Shown here one piece after another: positions 33,840 to 41,155 of a stretch of 64,000 nucleotides of DNA. The stretch comes from JAUSPI01 sp964650385 (GTDB lineage: Bacteria > Desulfobacterota > Syntrophia > Syntrophales > JADFWA01): assembly GCA_964650385.1 (NCBI GenBank), contig CAZYTP010000002.1, positions 15,003 through 79,002 of the forward strand. Direction: 5' to 3'. Positions within the stretch are counted from its first letter, which is position 1; each line of letters opens with the position of its first letter. The position numbers were made by a program, and so were the translations under genes. A model generated the notes under the pieces. That model saw nothing but the letters and a program-made list of their open reading frames with translations, was not told the origin of the DNA and ran no database searches.

Positions 33840-35258
33840 TTAACCGAATAGTGACAGTACCTGCTGAGGTGCCATGTTTGCCTGCGCAAGCATTGCAGTA
33901 CCCGCCTGGAGCAGGATCTGGTTCTTGGTGAAGTTTGTCATCTCTGATGCCATATCAACATCGCGGATGACCGACTCGGCGGCCTGTACGTTTTCAACCA
34001 TTGTTGCCAGGTTCGCAGCGGCGTAGCTCAGCCTGTTCATGGCGGAACCGATATCACCACGTCTGTCAGACAGCGAACTGATAGCAGTATCGACAAGGTC
34101 GAGCATGCTCTGGGCTTCAGTGGCGCTGTCCAGGAAGTTGTACGTCAGGCCCAATCCGGTTGTTTCGGTTGCTCGAACACTGCTGACGGCGAAGGAGAGC
34201 TGGTTATCGGCAGCGTTTTCTGCTCCGACCTGGAAAGTGGACCCAGCGCTACCGGTTGAGCTTACAAGAAAGACGGTGTTGTCGAGATCGTCTTGATTCC
34301 ACGTTGATCCAAGATTGAATGTAATTCCGAGCTTGTCGAAATTCATCGATGTCGCTGTCCCCGATACAATATTGGAAATCGTCTGCTGAATTGACCCGTT
34401 GTTAAGCGTCATCGTAGTCGCAGTATCGCTAATTGTCCATGAACCGGTATCGGCTCCTGTCACGTTTAAGCTTGTGAGGCCGGTCTGTTTAAAAGCTATT
34501 GTTCCTGCGTCAAGGTTGGCCGAATTACCAGCGACCGCGGTAATGGAAAAGGTGAGACCGAGATTGGTAAACGTTACAGTTTGGGCACCTGCCATGTCCG
34601 CCGTGGTGATCGACTCCGTTACGGTACCATTGCCCAATGCCAGTGCCGAACTGGTGGTGACGGAAAAGGTATAGGTGCTTGCATCGATATCAGTTGCCAA
34701 CCCAAGCATGGTGACCGCAACAGATGTCGCAGAGTCTGCTGTTGACCACACCTGGGCCATACTGTTTTCGATACCCAGTTGGGTACTGGCTTTACCAGCA
34801 GTTGAATATACCGTTGATGTTTTGCTTGCACCAAATGTCCCGTCAAGCAGGCATGTTGATCCGTACTTGGTACTACTGGCGATACGGTCAATTTCCGATA
34901 CGAGGGCGTTACCCTCGGCGTTGATCTTTGATCGCTCGGCAGTTCCGACGTTCGCGGAAGCAGCCTGTGTGGCGAGCTCTTTCAGACGGGTAAGCATGTT
35001 CCCGATCTGGTCCATACCACCTTCAGCGACCTGCAAGAGAGCCGATGCTTCAGATGTATTTCTTGAAGCGACATTAAAGCTTGCTATATCTGCACGGAAA
35101 GATGAAGAAATAGCGAGACCAGCGGCGTCATCCGCTGCCTTGTTGATACGATAACCAGATGAGAGTCTTTCGAGAGATTTGGTAAGACCGTCATTACTGG
35201 TACTCAGAAATCTCTGAGTGGTCATTGCCGCAATATTATTTGCAATTCGCATTGCCAT
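33840..35258 (-). CDS. fliC: Flagellin FliC
   Basis: Main filament subunit, 472 residues from ATG 35258, chosen for the AAGGAGG nine bases upstream; longer in-frame starts lie in the leader. The D0/D1 ends are strongly conserved: ANNIAAMTTQRFL, KSLERLSSGYRINKAADDAA, and at the C-terminus VRDVDMA-like VIRDVDMASEMTNFTKNQIL and AQANMAPQQVLSLFG. The middle (about residues 160-340) is Ser/Thr/Ala/Gly-rich and has two related beta units, one with LGNGTVTESI...LGLTFSI and one with LNNGSIQQTI...LGITFNL. These are likely glycan acceptor areas, given the adjacent island. Controlled by a sigma-28 promoter and a long leader. Confidence 0.96.
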   Translation of the reverse strand: MAMRIANNIAAMTTQRFLSTSNDGLTKSLERLSSGYRINKAADDAAGLAISSSFRADIASFNVASRNTSEASALLQVAEGGMDQIGNMLTRLKELATQAASANVGTAERSKINAEGNALVSEIDRIASSTKYGSTCLLDGTFGASKTSTVYSTAGKASTQLGIENSMAQVWSTADSATSVAVTMLGLATDIDASTYTFSVTTSSALALGNGTVTESITTADMAGAQTVTFTNLGLTFSITAVAGNSANLDAGTIAFKQTGLTSLNVTGADTGSWTISDTATTMTLNNGSIQQTISNIVSGTATSMNFDKLGITFNLGSTWNQDDLDNTVFLVSSTGSAGSTFQVGAENAADNQLSFAVSSVRATETTGLGLTYNFLDSATEAQSMLDLVDTAISSLSDRRGDIGSAMNRLSYAAANLATMVENVQAAESVIRDVDMASEMTNFTKNQILLQAGTAMLAQANMAPQQVLSLFG

Positions 35259-35456
35259 GGTTGTAATCCTCCTTGATTTTATGTTTGTTTTTGCGCTGTG
35301 TGCTAAAAACTGTTTGCTATTAGCACGCTTGGCATCCTTGCCAAAAAACATTTAGGGTTTTTATTTTGGCGACCATACTAAAATTGCCCGTTATCCTTAC
35401 ATATTGCTGTTTTTACACCTCCTTATCCTTAATTGGCTTTGTTTACTTGCTTTGCC
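35259..35456 (-). promoter_or_regulatory. fliC 5' leader, about 200 bases, structured
   Basis: Between the sigma-28 start point and the fliC ATG. On the minus strand it holds several AGGA motifs (near 35415-35425, 35390-35396, 35333-35338 and the ribosome site AAGGAGG at 35274-35268) and a TGCTAA/TTAGCA hairpin at 35325-35301. Multiple GGA sites in one leader fit control by CsrA. No leader peptide is evident. Confidence 0.55.
35329..35344 (-). promoter_or_regulatory. CsrA-type binding hairpin in fliC leader
   Basis: On the minus strand TTGGCA-AGGA-TGCCAA: a perfect 6-bp stem with AGGA in the loop. The core CAAGGATG equals the high-affinity CsrA motif CARGGAUG, which is best bound when GGA is in a hairpin loop. 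It lies about 55 bases from the second GGA site in the ribosome-binding sequence, so one CsrA dimer could bridge both, as on the Bacillus hag leader. Confidence 0.65.
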
Positions 35457-35466
35457 TTTTATATTC

Positions 35467-35493
35467 TTATCGGAAAAAAAATGGGATTCTTTA
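35467..35493 (-). promoter_or_regulatory. Sigma-28 (FliA) promoter of fliC
   Basis: On the minus strand TAAA at 35493-35490, 15 bases, then TCCGATAA at 35474-35467. This is the same -10 box as fliD, with the 15-base spacing of the enteric consensus. The transcript would start near 35457, giving the long leader at 35259-35456. Confidence 0.75.
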
Positions 35494-35671
35494 GGATTTG
35501 TTGGTTCTTTTGCAAAAAAAAAAGATGTAACCAACTATTGGGAGAGGGATGTGTGGAGGGAACTAAGATTTGGTTTTATGTTTTATGATTTTTCATCCTT
35601 GACGCACAAACCTGATCACTCTATACTCCTTTCTACTAAAAAAAGAAGAGGGTTTAAAAAATGCCCCCCGA

Positions 35672-35753
35672 GTCATTGCGAGGAGTGCAACGACGTGGCA
35701 ATCTATTTGTAATTACAGATAATTTGAGATTGCTTCGCTCCGCTCGCAATGAC
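35672..35753. repeat. Palindromic dispersed repeat, family A
   Basis: An 82-bp element with 11-bp perfect terminal inverted repeats, GTCATTGCGAG at 35672-35682 and its complement at 35743-35753. Inner GGCAATCT and AGATTGCTTCGCT match the copies at 1359-1436 and 8959-9043. It lies between the fliC promoter and the methyltransferase gene, at the border between the flagellar genes and the glycosylation island. Confidence 0.75.
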
Positions 35754-35802
35754 AATATGGTATTACGTAAAGCTCTCTCATTGCATTGGAGCAGGATAAA
35801 AA

Positions 35803-36375
35803 ATGAAACTTAATTTGGGTTGCGGAGATAAAAAACTTGAAGGCTTTATAAATGTTGACAAAGAGTCACTGTGTAATCCGGACAAAATCGTTGATTTGGA
35901 AGTATTTCCATGGCCTTTTGAAAGCAATATTGCGGAAGAAGTGAACATGGAGCATATTCTGGAACATATTGGCGCTTCTACAGATGCTCACCGTAAAATT
36001 ATGCAGGAGCTGTACAGGATTTGCATAAACGGTGCAAAACTGAGGGTCGTTGTTCCTCATCCACGCAGTGACAGCTATTTGACAGATCCAACACATGTCC
36101 GGCCTATAACACATAATACGCTTAATATGTATTCGAAGAGAGAATGCCGGCAATTTATTGAAAAACGATGGGCTACAACACCATTAGCACTTTATTGGGA
36201 CATCGATTTTGAAATCAAATCAGTTGCAAATCAACTATTTCCAGACTGGTTTAACAAATTTAAGAACAATGAGCTGACACAAAAAGAGATTGAGTTTGCT
36301 ATGAACACGTACAATAATGTGATTAATGAAATAGAAGTGATCCTGCAGGTTATAAAGGGTTCGGATGCGATTTAA
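35803..36375 (+). CDS. Class I SAM-dependent methyltransferase
   Basis: 190 residues, with the SAM motif I at the very start (LNLGCGDKKLEGFINVD) and the post-motif acidic residue D in VDLEVFPWPF. A later block VNMEHILEHI is the usual motif II region. This small type is common in glycan islands, where it methylates sugars. It is the only plus-strand gene in the island and is followed by a terminator-like hairpin at 36412. Confidence 0.8.
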   Translation: MKLNLGCGDKKLEGFINVDKESLCNPDKIVDLEVFPWPFESNIAEEVNMEHILEHIGASTDAHRKIMQELYRICINGAKLRVVVPHPRSDSYLTDPTHVRPITHNTLNMYSKRECRQFIEKRWATTPLALYWDIDFEIKSVANQLFPDWFNKFKNNELTQKEIEFAMNTYNNVINEIEVILQVIKGSDAI

Positions 36376-36411
36376 AGAAAAATTAAGGGTTCTAAACAGA
36401 CAAGTGATAGT

Positions 36412-36445
36412 GATCAGGGACAGGAATTGCCGATCCTGATCTTTT
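36412..36445 (+). terminator. Probable terminator of the methyltransferase gene
   Basis: GATCAGG at 36412-36418 pairs with CCTGATC at 36435-36441, followed by TTTT at 36442-36445. The loop of 16 bases is rather large. Confidence 0.5.
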
Positions 36446-36480
36446 CAAGGTGGGCTGTTGCGGCAGGGTTATAAAGATTG
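36420..36480 (-). pseudogene. Fossil 3' end of a TPR glycosyltransferase gene
   Basis: Directly after the stop of the CgeB-like gene, the minus strand reads N-P-A-A-T-A-H-L-E-K-I-R followed by a stop a few codons on. This matches the C-terminus of the neighbouring TPR glycosyltransferase at 37625 (D-P-T-A-T-A-R-L-D-D-I-R); at the DNA level GGGCTGTTGCGG-(C/T)-AGGG is shared on the plus strand at about 36452 and 37668. It looks like a leftover of a second, deleted copy. Confidence 0.55.
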
Positions 36481-36483
36481 TAT

Positions 36484-37617
36484 CTACTCAGATTTCTCTT
36501 GTAAAATCCGAACCACCTCCTCCATGCGGTGGTTCATGGTGTGATAAGCCAATACTTTTTCCCTGGCTGCATGAGCTATTGCCTTTCTTTTATCTGGGTG
36601 ATTAAGATAATAGCCGACTTTTTCAACCAGATCCGGGACATCATCAAAAATAACCAGTTCCTCTCCAGGAGTAAAAAATATTGCTATTTCATCGTTATGG
36701 TCCGAAATCAGAAACCCCTCGCAGGCAAGCACATCAAAAAACCTTTGATTGAGACCGCGCCTTATCTGAGGTTGCGTTATGTTGAGATTGATAGCTGCCG
36801 AGCTGTAAAAAATAGGCAGTTCATTGTAGTATTCAATTCTTGGAAGGATTTGATGCTGATATACCCCGACAAGGTCCCAATCACTCCCAACCACCTTTAA
36901 ATCAGCCAGATCGCGAAGTGCCAAAACAGGGGTTTTCCGTCGTTCCTGACTGGCGACCGTTTCCACAAACTTGATAATCAGCATTATTAGATGCAGGTGT
37001 AACCCTCTATCCTTCAATACGTTAATCGTTTCAGGAATATCAATACCATCATGAGCGGCAATGCCTATTAACCCCCTCACTAATTCAGAGTCTTCATCAC
37101 TCATATTCCAGTCTTTCAAAATCAATTCCCATTGGTCATGTGCCTTCTTTATGTGCAGATTTGCCACAAAGCCAACTTCTGTTGTGAACTCTTTTCTGGT
37201 TTTTTCTGAGGGCTTGAAGATAGTTGGTGTGGTTCCCAGATGTAAGTACCTCACCTTATCGTAACCGGCCCCCCGCATGATATCCACATAATAGCGATCC
37301 ATACAGAAATGGTAGACATGCCGGTAATGCCTGCGCCATGCCGGCAATAAAAACTTATAAGGGGCATCATGGTGCCAGATTGCTAATTTTATATTGTAGT
37401 CATTGCAAATGCTTAGCAGGGTTGCTTCAGAATCGTCGTCAAAACAAAAAATAACCTCTATTTCGTTTTCTTCAACCATTCTGATAATAGAAAGCTTGTC
37501 GTTGCCAATTCCATAGGGATTGAATTCATGGCTGAAAACGTCATGTCCCAGATCTTTCAGGGCCGAAATCCATTGTCGTTCAATTATCCCCTCCGCACTC
37601 GGTATCAGTATTTTCAT
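36484..37617 (-). CDS. CgeB/YkvP-type glycosyltransferase
   Basis: 377 residues from ATG 37617, which starts the usual MKILIPSAEG strand; a longer frame upstream overlaps the next gene and is rejected. Two Rossmann-like halves (GT-B fold). The C-terminal half has AAINLNITQPQIRRGLNQRFFDVLACEGFLISD, given here as INLNITQPQIRRGLNQRF, the signature of the CgeB-like glycosyl transferase family (Glyco_trans_1_2), followed by FDDVPDLVEKVGYYLNHPDK. Probably adds a sugar to the flagellin glycan; substrate unknown. Confidence 0.8.
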   Translation of the reverse strand: MKILIPSAEGIIERQWISALKDLGHDVFSHEFNPYGIGNDKLSIIRMVEENEIEVIFCFDDDSEATLLSICNDYNIKLAIWHHDAPYKFLLPAWRRHYRHVYHFCMDRYYVDIMRGAGYDKVRYLHLGTTPTIFKPSEKTRKEFTTEVGFVANLHIKKAHDQWELILKDWNMSDEDSELVRGLIGIAAHDGIDIPETINVLKDRGLHLHLIMLIIKFVETVASQERRKTPVLALRDLADLKVVGSDWDLVGVYQHQILPRIEYYNELPIFYSSAAINLNITQPQIRRGLNQRFFDVLACEGFLISDHNDEIAIFFTPGEELVIFDDVPDLVEKVGYYLNHPDKRKAIAHAAREKVLAYHTMNHRMEEVVRILQEKSE

Positions 37618-37624
37618 TGTTCCA

Positions 37625-38950
37625 TCATAAATTAGTATGCCGGTGAGGCCTGATGTCGTCAAGGCGGGCTGTTGCGGTAGGGTCATCAGGGTCTATGGTA
37701 AGGACCTTTTGGAAAAATTTAACGGCGCTATCCGTGTCTTTTAAAGCGAAACTTATTTGACCCAGCAGCTTATAGGCTTCGACTAAATTGCCTCCTATTT
37801 CAATCTCCCTTTCAAGGACATTCATGGCTTCGCCATACATATTCATATTCAGGTATACGACCGCCTTATGACAATTAACGTTCGGGTAATCCGGCTGAAT
37901 TTCCAGGGCCAGGTCATAATTCAATATGGCCATTTCCGCACTTCCAACCGCATAGTGGGCACGTCCGAGAAGAAAAAAAAGGGTTGGAAGCCGGAGTCCC
38001 ATATTGATTACACGGTTAAGTATTTCAATGGCAGTTTTGTGCTTGTTTTCAAAGAAATATATCTGAGCCAGATTATGACAAGCGCCCGCATGATCCGGTT
38101 TCCGTTCAAGGACCCACAGGTATTCATTTTTTGCTTCATCATAATGGCTTACCCTGTCCAGGGCCAGCCCACGATTAAACCTGAGTTCAAGCATATCAGG
38201 GAAAACAGCGCATCCCCGGTTTAACACTTCAAGGGCTTTATCCGGCATATTCAATTCCAGGTATTGTTCTGCCAGACCCTTGTAGGCTATCCGGTCGTGA
38301 GGATTGTCCTTAAGCCTTTTCTTCCCGAGGCTAAGGTATTTTTCCTGCTTGCCCTTTATACGATCCAGTCTCAATCTACCGTAATGATGGATAGGGATGT
38401 CTGTCTTGTAAGAGGTTTTTCCGGACTGTCCGAAGGATTGTGATACTGTTTCATGGACTTTCCCGGTAAAGTATATATCCGGATCTTTCTTAAAAAGACG
38501 TATCAAATCCACCGGTATAAACCCGGGCAGACCTTTTTCTTCTTCATAGTCGTTTGTAGTCAATGTTGAATTGGCAAATAATCGGGTGTCATAGTTTCTC
38601 AAAATGAGCTCTAAGCCATCAGTTTTTACTGAATTAATGATATGTCTGATTTTATCGAGATCCCTTGCTGCTATTACCTCATCGGCATCCATGATTAATA
38701 TCCAGTTTCCGGTGGCATATGCGATTGACTGATTCCTGTGTTTGCTGTAGTCGTCTTCCCATGGATGATTAAATACTTTAGCATCGTAGCTTCTGGCAAT
38801 ATCGACAGTGCGATCGGTTGATCCTGTGTCTACCACAACAATTTCATCGGCCAGGCCCCTAACGCTATCTAGGCATTGGGGAAGAAAATCTTCCTCATCT
38901 TTTGTTATCATGCAAAGTGATATTTTATTGTCCGGATTGGATACTGGCAT
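37625..38950 (-). CDS. GT2 glycosyltransferase with TPR domain
   Basis: 441 residues. An N-terminal GT-A domain of family 2 opens with LCMITKDEEDFLPQCLDSV and has IVVVDTGSTDRTVDIA and the metal-binding D-x-D in IMDADEV. The C-terminal half (about 215-435) consists of TPR units, such as AYKGLAEQYLELNMPDKALEVL (given in part, AEQYLELNMPDKALEVL). This GT2-TPR form occurs in protein glycosylation systems, including glycosyltransferases acting on peptides. It shares its layout with the 819-residue protein at 43060. Confidence 0.85.
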   Translation of the reverse strand: MPVSNPDNKISLCMITKDEEDFLPQCLDSVRGLADEIVVVDTGSTDRTVDIARSYDAKVFNHPWEDDYSKHRNQSIAYATGNWILIMDADEVIAARDLDKIRHIINSVKTDGLELILRNYDTRLFANSTLTTNDYEEEKGLPGFIPVDLIRLFKKDPDIYFTGKVHETVSQSFGQSGKTSYKTDIPIHHYGRLRLDRIKGKQEKYLSLGKKRLKDNPHDRIAYKGLAEQYLELNMPDKALEVLNRGCAVFPDMLELRFNRGLALDRVSHYDEAKNEYLWVLERKPDHAGACHNLAQIYFFENKHKTAIEILNRVINMGLRLPTLFFLLGRAHYAVGSAEMAILNYDLALEIQPDYPNVNCHKAVVYLNMNMYGEAMNVLEREIEIGGNLVEAYKLLGQISFALKDTDSAVKFFQKVLTIDPDDPTATARLDDIRPHRHTNL

Positions 38951-38957
38951 GAAATTC

Positions 38958-40508
38958 TTATCTTCTCCTTAGCCGTTCTATGATGGGGGTAAAATTGTAT
39001 TGAACAATATCAAGTACGGTTACGAAATCTTCTGCTTGAAATGCCATATGAGCTTCTTTTATTGCAGGCATCAGTTCGTGGGATAATATCTCTTCATAGC
39101 CGTTGCCATATCCGTTACCGTTTAGATATCTCAATATCTTATCTAACTGGCAGATAAATTCGGAGAACGCATCGATAAAATATTGTTTGTTCCCGAGGTA
39201 GAACTGCTTGACGAGCAAATCTCTTTGATTCCCGAACATACTTACAGCCGATTCTATACCATCACTTTCTAAGCGGCTTGTGCCTGGCTTATCGAATAGT
39301 GGAAATATTCCTTCGGCCATTTCATCAATATCATTTACGGAAATTAATGTCTGATCAAACCCTGATCGAAGGTGGGTCAAAAAGAGTTTGATATTATTCT
39401 CGGGCCAAGTAAGAGGTGGAAGGTTATCTTTTCTTATTGATTCGGCAAGTTCGAATGCTTTGCATACATGCCGGGGGGTAATGGCTTTCAGGCATTTGTG
39501 TTCAAATGTACATTCTTCAGGTACCAGGCAGGGGCTGCATGGTTCATCTGCATATAGGACAAGATTTCCCGTTCCATAAGGCCCTGTTTCCCATGGATAA
39601 GCCGTGCCATAGAATAATGCCAGAACCGGTGTTCCCACTGAGGTTGCCATGTGCATGGTGCCCGTATCTCCCGTTATCAAATATTGACATTGTTCAAGCA
39701 CGCCGCCCAAAGTGTTAAGATCCGTTTTTCCTATCAAATCTATAATACAACCATTTTTTGAACCAAGATTGTGGCGAATTGTTTCGGCCAGTTCTTTTTC
39801 ATCATCGCTTCCAAGGAGCACGACCTTTTTGTTTCTGTCTTTGATCAGCCATTTTATGACGTGGGCATAGTTTTCGGGTCCCCATTGACGAAATGAGCGG
39901 GCAGCGCCCATTTGCACAGCAACCAATAAGTCATCATCCTTTATACCTCCTCTTGACAGAAGATGCTTTGCATCCGAACGGGCTATTTCCGGGACATAGA
40001 AAACCATTTTTCCACACCCCGGTGAAATCCCGGCTATATGACAACTCCAGTCAACCAGGTTTCGATTGTTGTGATTACGGTTTGTCCTGATGGTTTCGAA
40101 AAGTTCTTGTGATGTATCGTCCGTAAAGATAAATCCCCGTTCAGGAGAAAAACTTCCTCCCAGTACTTCTCCGGTTCCGATCAACCAGGCTAAGATGGCG
40201 CCAAGTTCATACTGCCGGTTGACAATTAACTGAAAATCTTTTCGCTTTAGCTCAGAGATAAGGTCATACAATTCATTATATATCTTGGAATAATGTTCCG
40301 GTCTGTTTTTCAGGAACCAGCGGTACTCTTTTTCCGGTATCGAAAATACTTCATCAACATTCGGATTGCATGACACTAAATCGGTCATATCACTGCCGGT
40401 AAGGAAAGAAATCTTCCCGTCCGGAAACTTTTTCTTAAGACCCTCCAGCATCGGGGTTAACTGAAGTATGTCTCCGAATCTATGAGTCCTTATTACAAGA
40501 ATATTCAT
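38958..40508 (-). CDS. GT9 (heptosyltransferase-like) glycosyltransferase
   Basis: 516 residues. The N-terminal strand MNILVIRTHRFGDILQLTPM and the C-terminal nucleotide-sugar region with TGDTGTMHMATSVGTPVLAL are the marks of GT9. A Cys-rich segment (CSPC...CTFEHKC, about residues 350-370) follows, as in many GT9 enzymes of this kind. The C-terminal ~130 residues are an extra helical region not found in LPS heptosyltransferases. The start overlaps the end of the Maf-N gene. It probably transfers a heptose-like or other sugar. Confidence 0.85.
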   Translation of the reverse strand: MNILVIRTHRFGDILQLTPMLEGLKKKFPDGKISFLTGSDMTDLVSCNPNVDEVFSIPEKEYRWFLKNRPEHYSKIYNELYDLISELKRKDFQLIVNRQYELGAILAWLIGTGEVLGGSFSPERGFIFTDDTSQELFETIRTNRNHNNRNLVDWSCHIAGISPGCGKMVFYVPEIARSDAKHLLSRGGIKDDDLLVAVQMGAARSFRQWGPENYAHVIKWLIKDRNKKVVLLGSDDEKELAETIRHNLGSKNGCIIDLIGKTDLNTLGGVLEQCQYLITGDTGTMHMATSVGTPVLALFYGTAYPWETGPYGTGNLVLYADEPCSPCLVPEECTFEHKCLKAITPRHVCKAFELAESIRKDNLPPLTWPENNIKLFLTHLRSGFDQTLISVNDIDEMAEGIFPLFDKPGTSRLESDGIESAVSMFGNQRDLLVKQFYLGNKQYFIDAFSEFICQLDKILRYLNGNGYGNGYEEILSHELMPAIKEAHMAFQAEDFVTVLDIVQYNFTPIIERLRRR

Positions 40509-41155
40509 AAGTCTTTTATTACATCAATGAGTTTCTCAACGCCCGTTGCTAACAAATTGTCTGTGCCGCAATCATTATTCCTCCCGGCGGTTAATCTCAT
40601 TTTAAGCAGGCTGTCATCAAGGATCCGGATTACGGAGGAGTAGAATTCCGGGTAAAGAGATGTTGCAGGAAGGAATACATGATACGTGAAAAGATTGTCG
40701 AGTGAATCGGAAAGAGTCTGCTTGACCGAATCTACGTCCTGGCCAATCAGGAAATGAACGTTTACAATGTCCATTACTTTAGATAGATCAGAGACTTCCA
40801 ACGCCAGACGAAACAGAGACTCGTCTGCTTCAACAAGATAGACAGGTTTGATATTTTTGTATCTCTTTAAAAATTCGAGAACATGATACCCCAGACCATA
40901 CCCGAGTATAACTGTGTTACCATTTTGCACGAATTGACAATCAGTCCATATCCTGGCCTCTCTTTCCGGGTCTACCATGCTGTGAATGTAACGATATATG
41001 CCCCCTCCCATATTCCGCCTGACGGTAAGACTGCCGGAATCCGTCCTGATAGATTCTAATGAGCTATCGGGGGCCATATCCTTAAACAAATCCGCCAAGT
41101 TTCTATTCTTGCTGCGGAGGAGTTTTAGCATATTGGACTTGTAGCTATCATCCAT
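40505..41155 (-). CDS. Stand-alone Maf N-terminal-domain protein
   Basis: 216 residues from ATG 41155, overlapping the maf stop as ATGGATGA (ATG 41161 or 41185 are alternatives). The segment VILGYGLGYHVLEFLKRY, then VEADESLFRLALEVSDL, parallels VVFLGFGLGYHLYMFSKIY and FEEDISLFRLALEMVDM in the N-terminal domain of the adjacent Maf protein. The catalytic DUF115 domain is absent. It may be a split or duplicated N-domain used as a partner of Maf, or a decayed copy; overlap with both neighbours suggests it is still translated. Confidence 0.75.
   Translation of the reverse strand: MDDSYKSNMLKLLRSKNRNLADLFKDMAPDSSLESIRTDSGSLTVRRNMGGGIYRYIHSMVDPEREARIWTDCQFVQNGNTVILGYGLGYHVLEFLKRYKNIKPVYLVEADESLFRLALEVSDLSKVMDIVNVHFLIGQDVDSVKQTLSDSLDNLFTYHVFLPATSLYPEFYSSVIRILDDSLLKMRLTAGRNNDCGTDNLLATGVEKLIDVIKDL

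Noticed and set aside
34399..35154. Open frames antisense to fliC
   Set aside because: Shadows of the flagellin codon pattern; the fliC frame is certain from both conserved ends.
35404..35712. 102-codon frame upstream of the methyltransferase gene
   Set aside because: It overlaps the fliC sigma-28 promoter and a family A repeat; low-complexity sequence without coding character.
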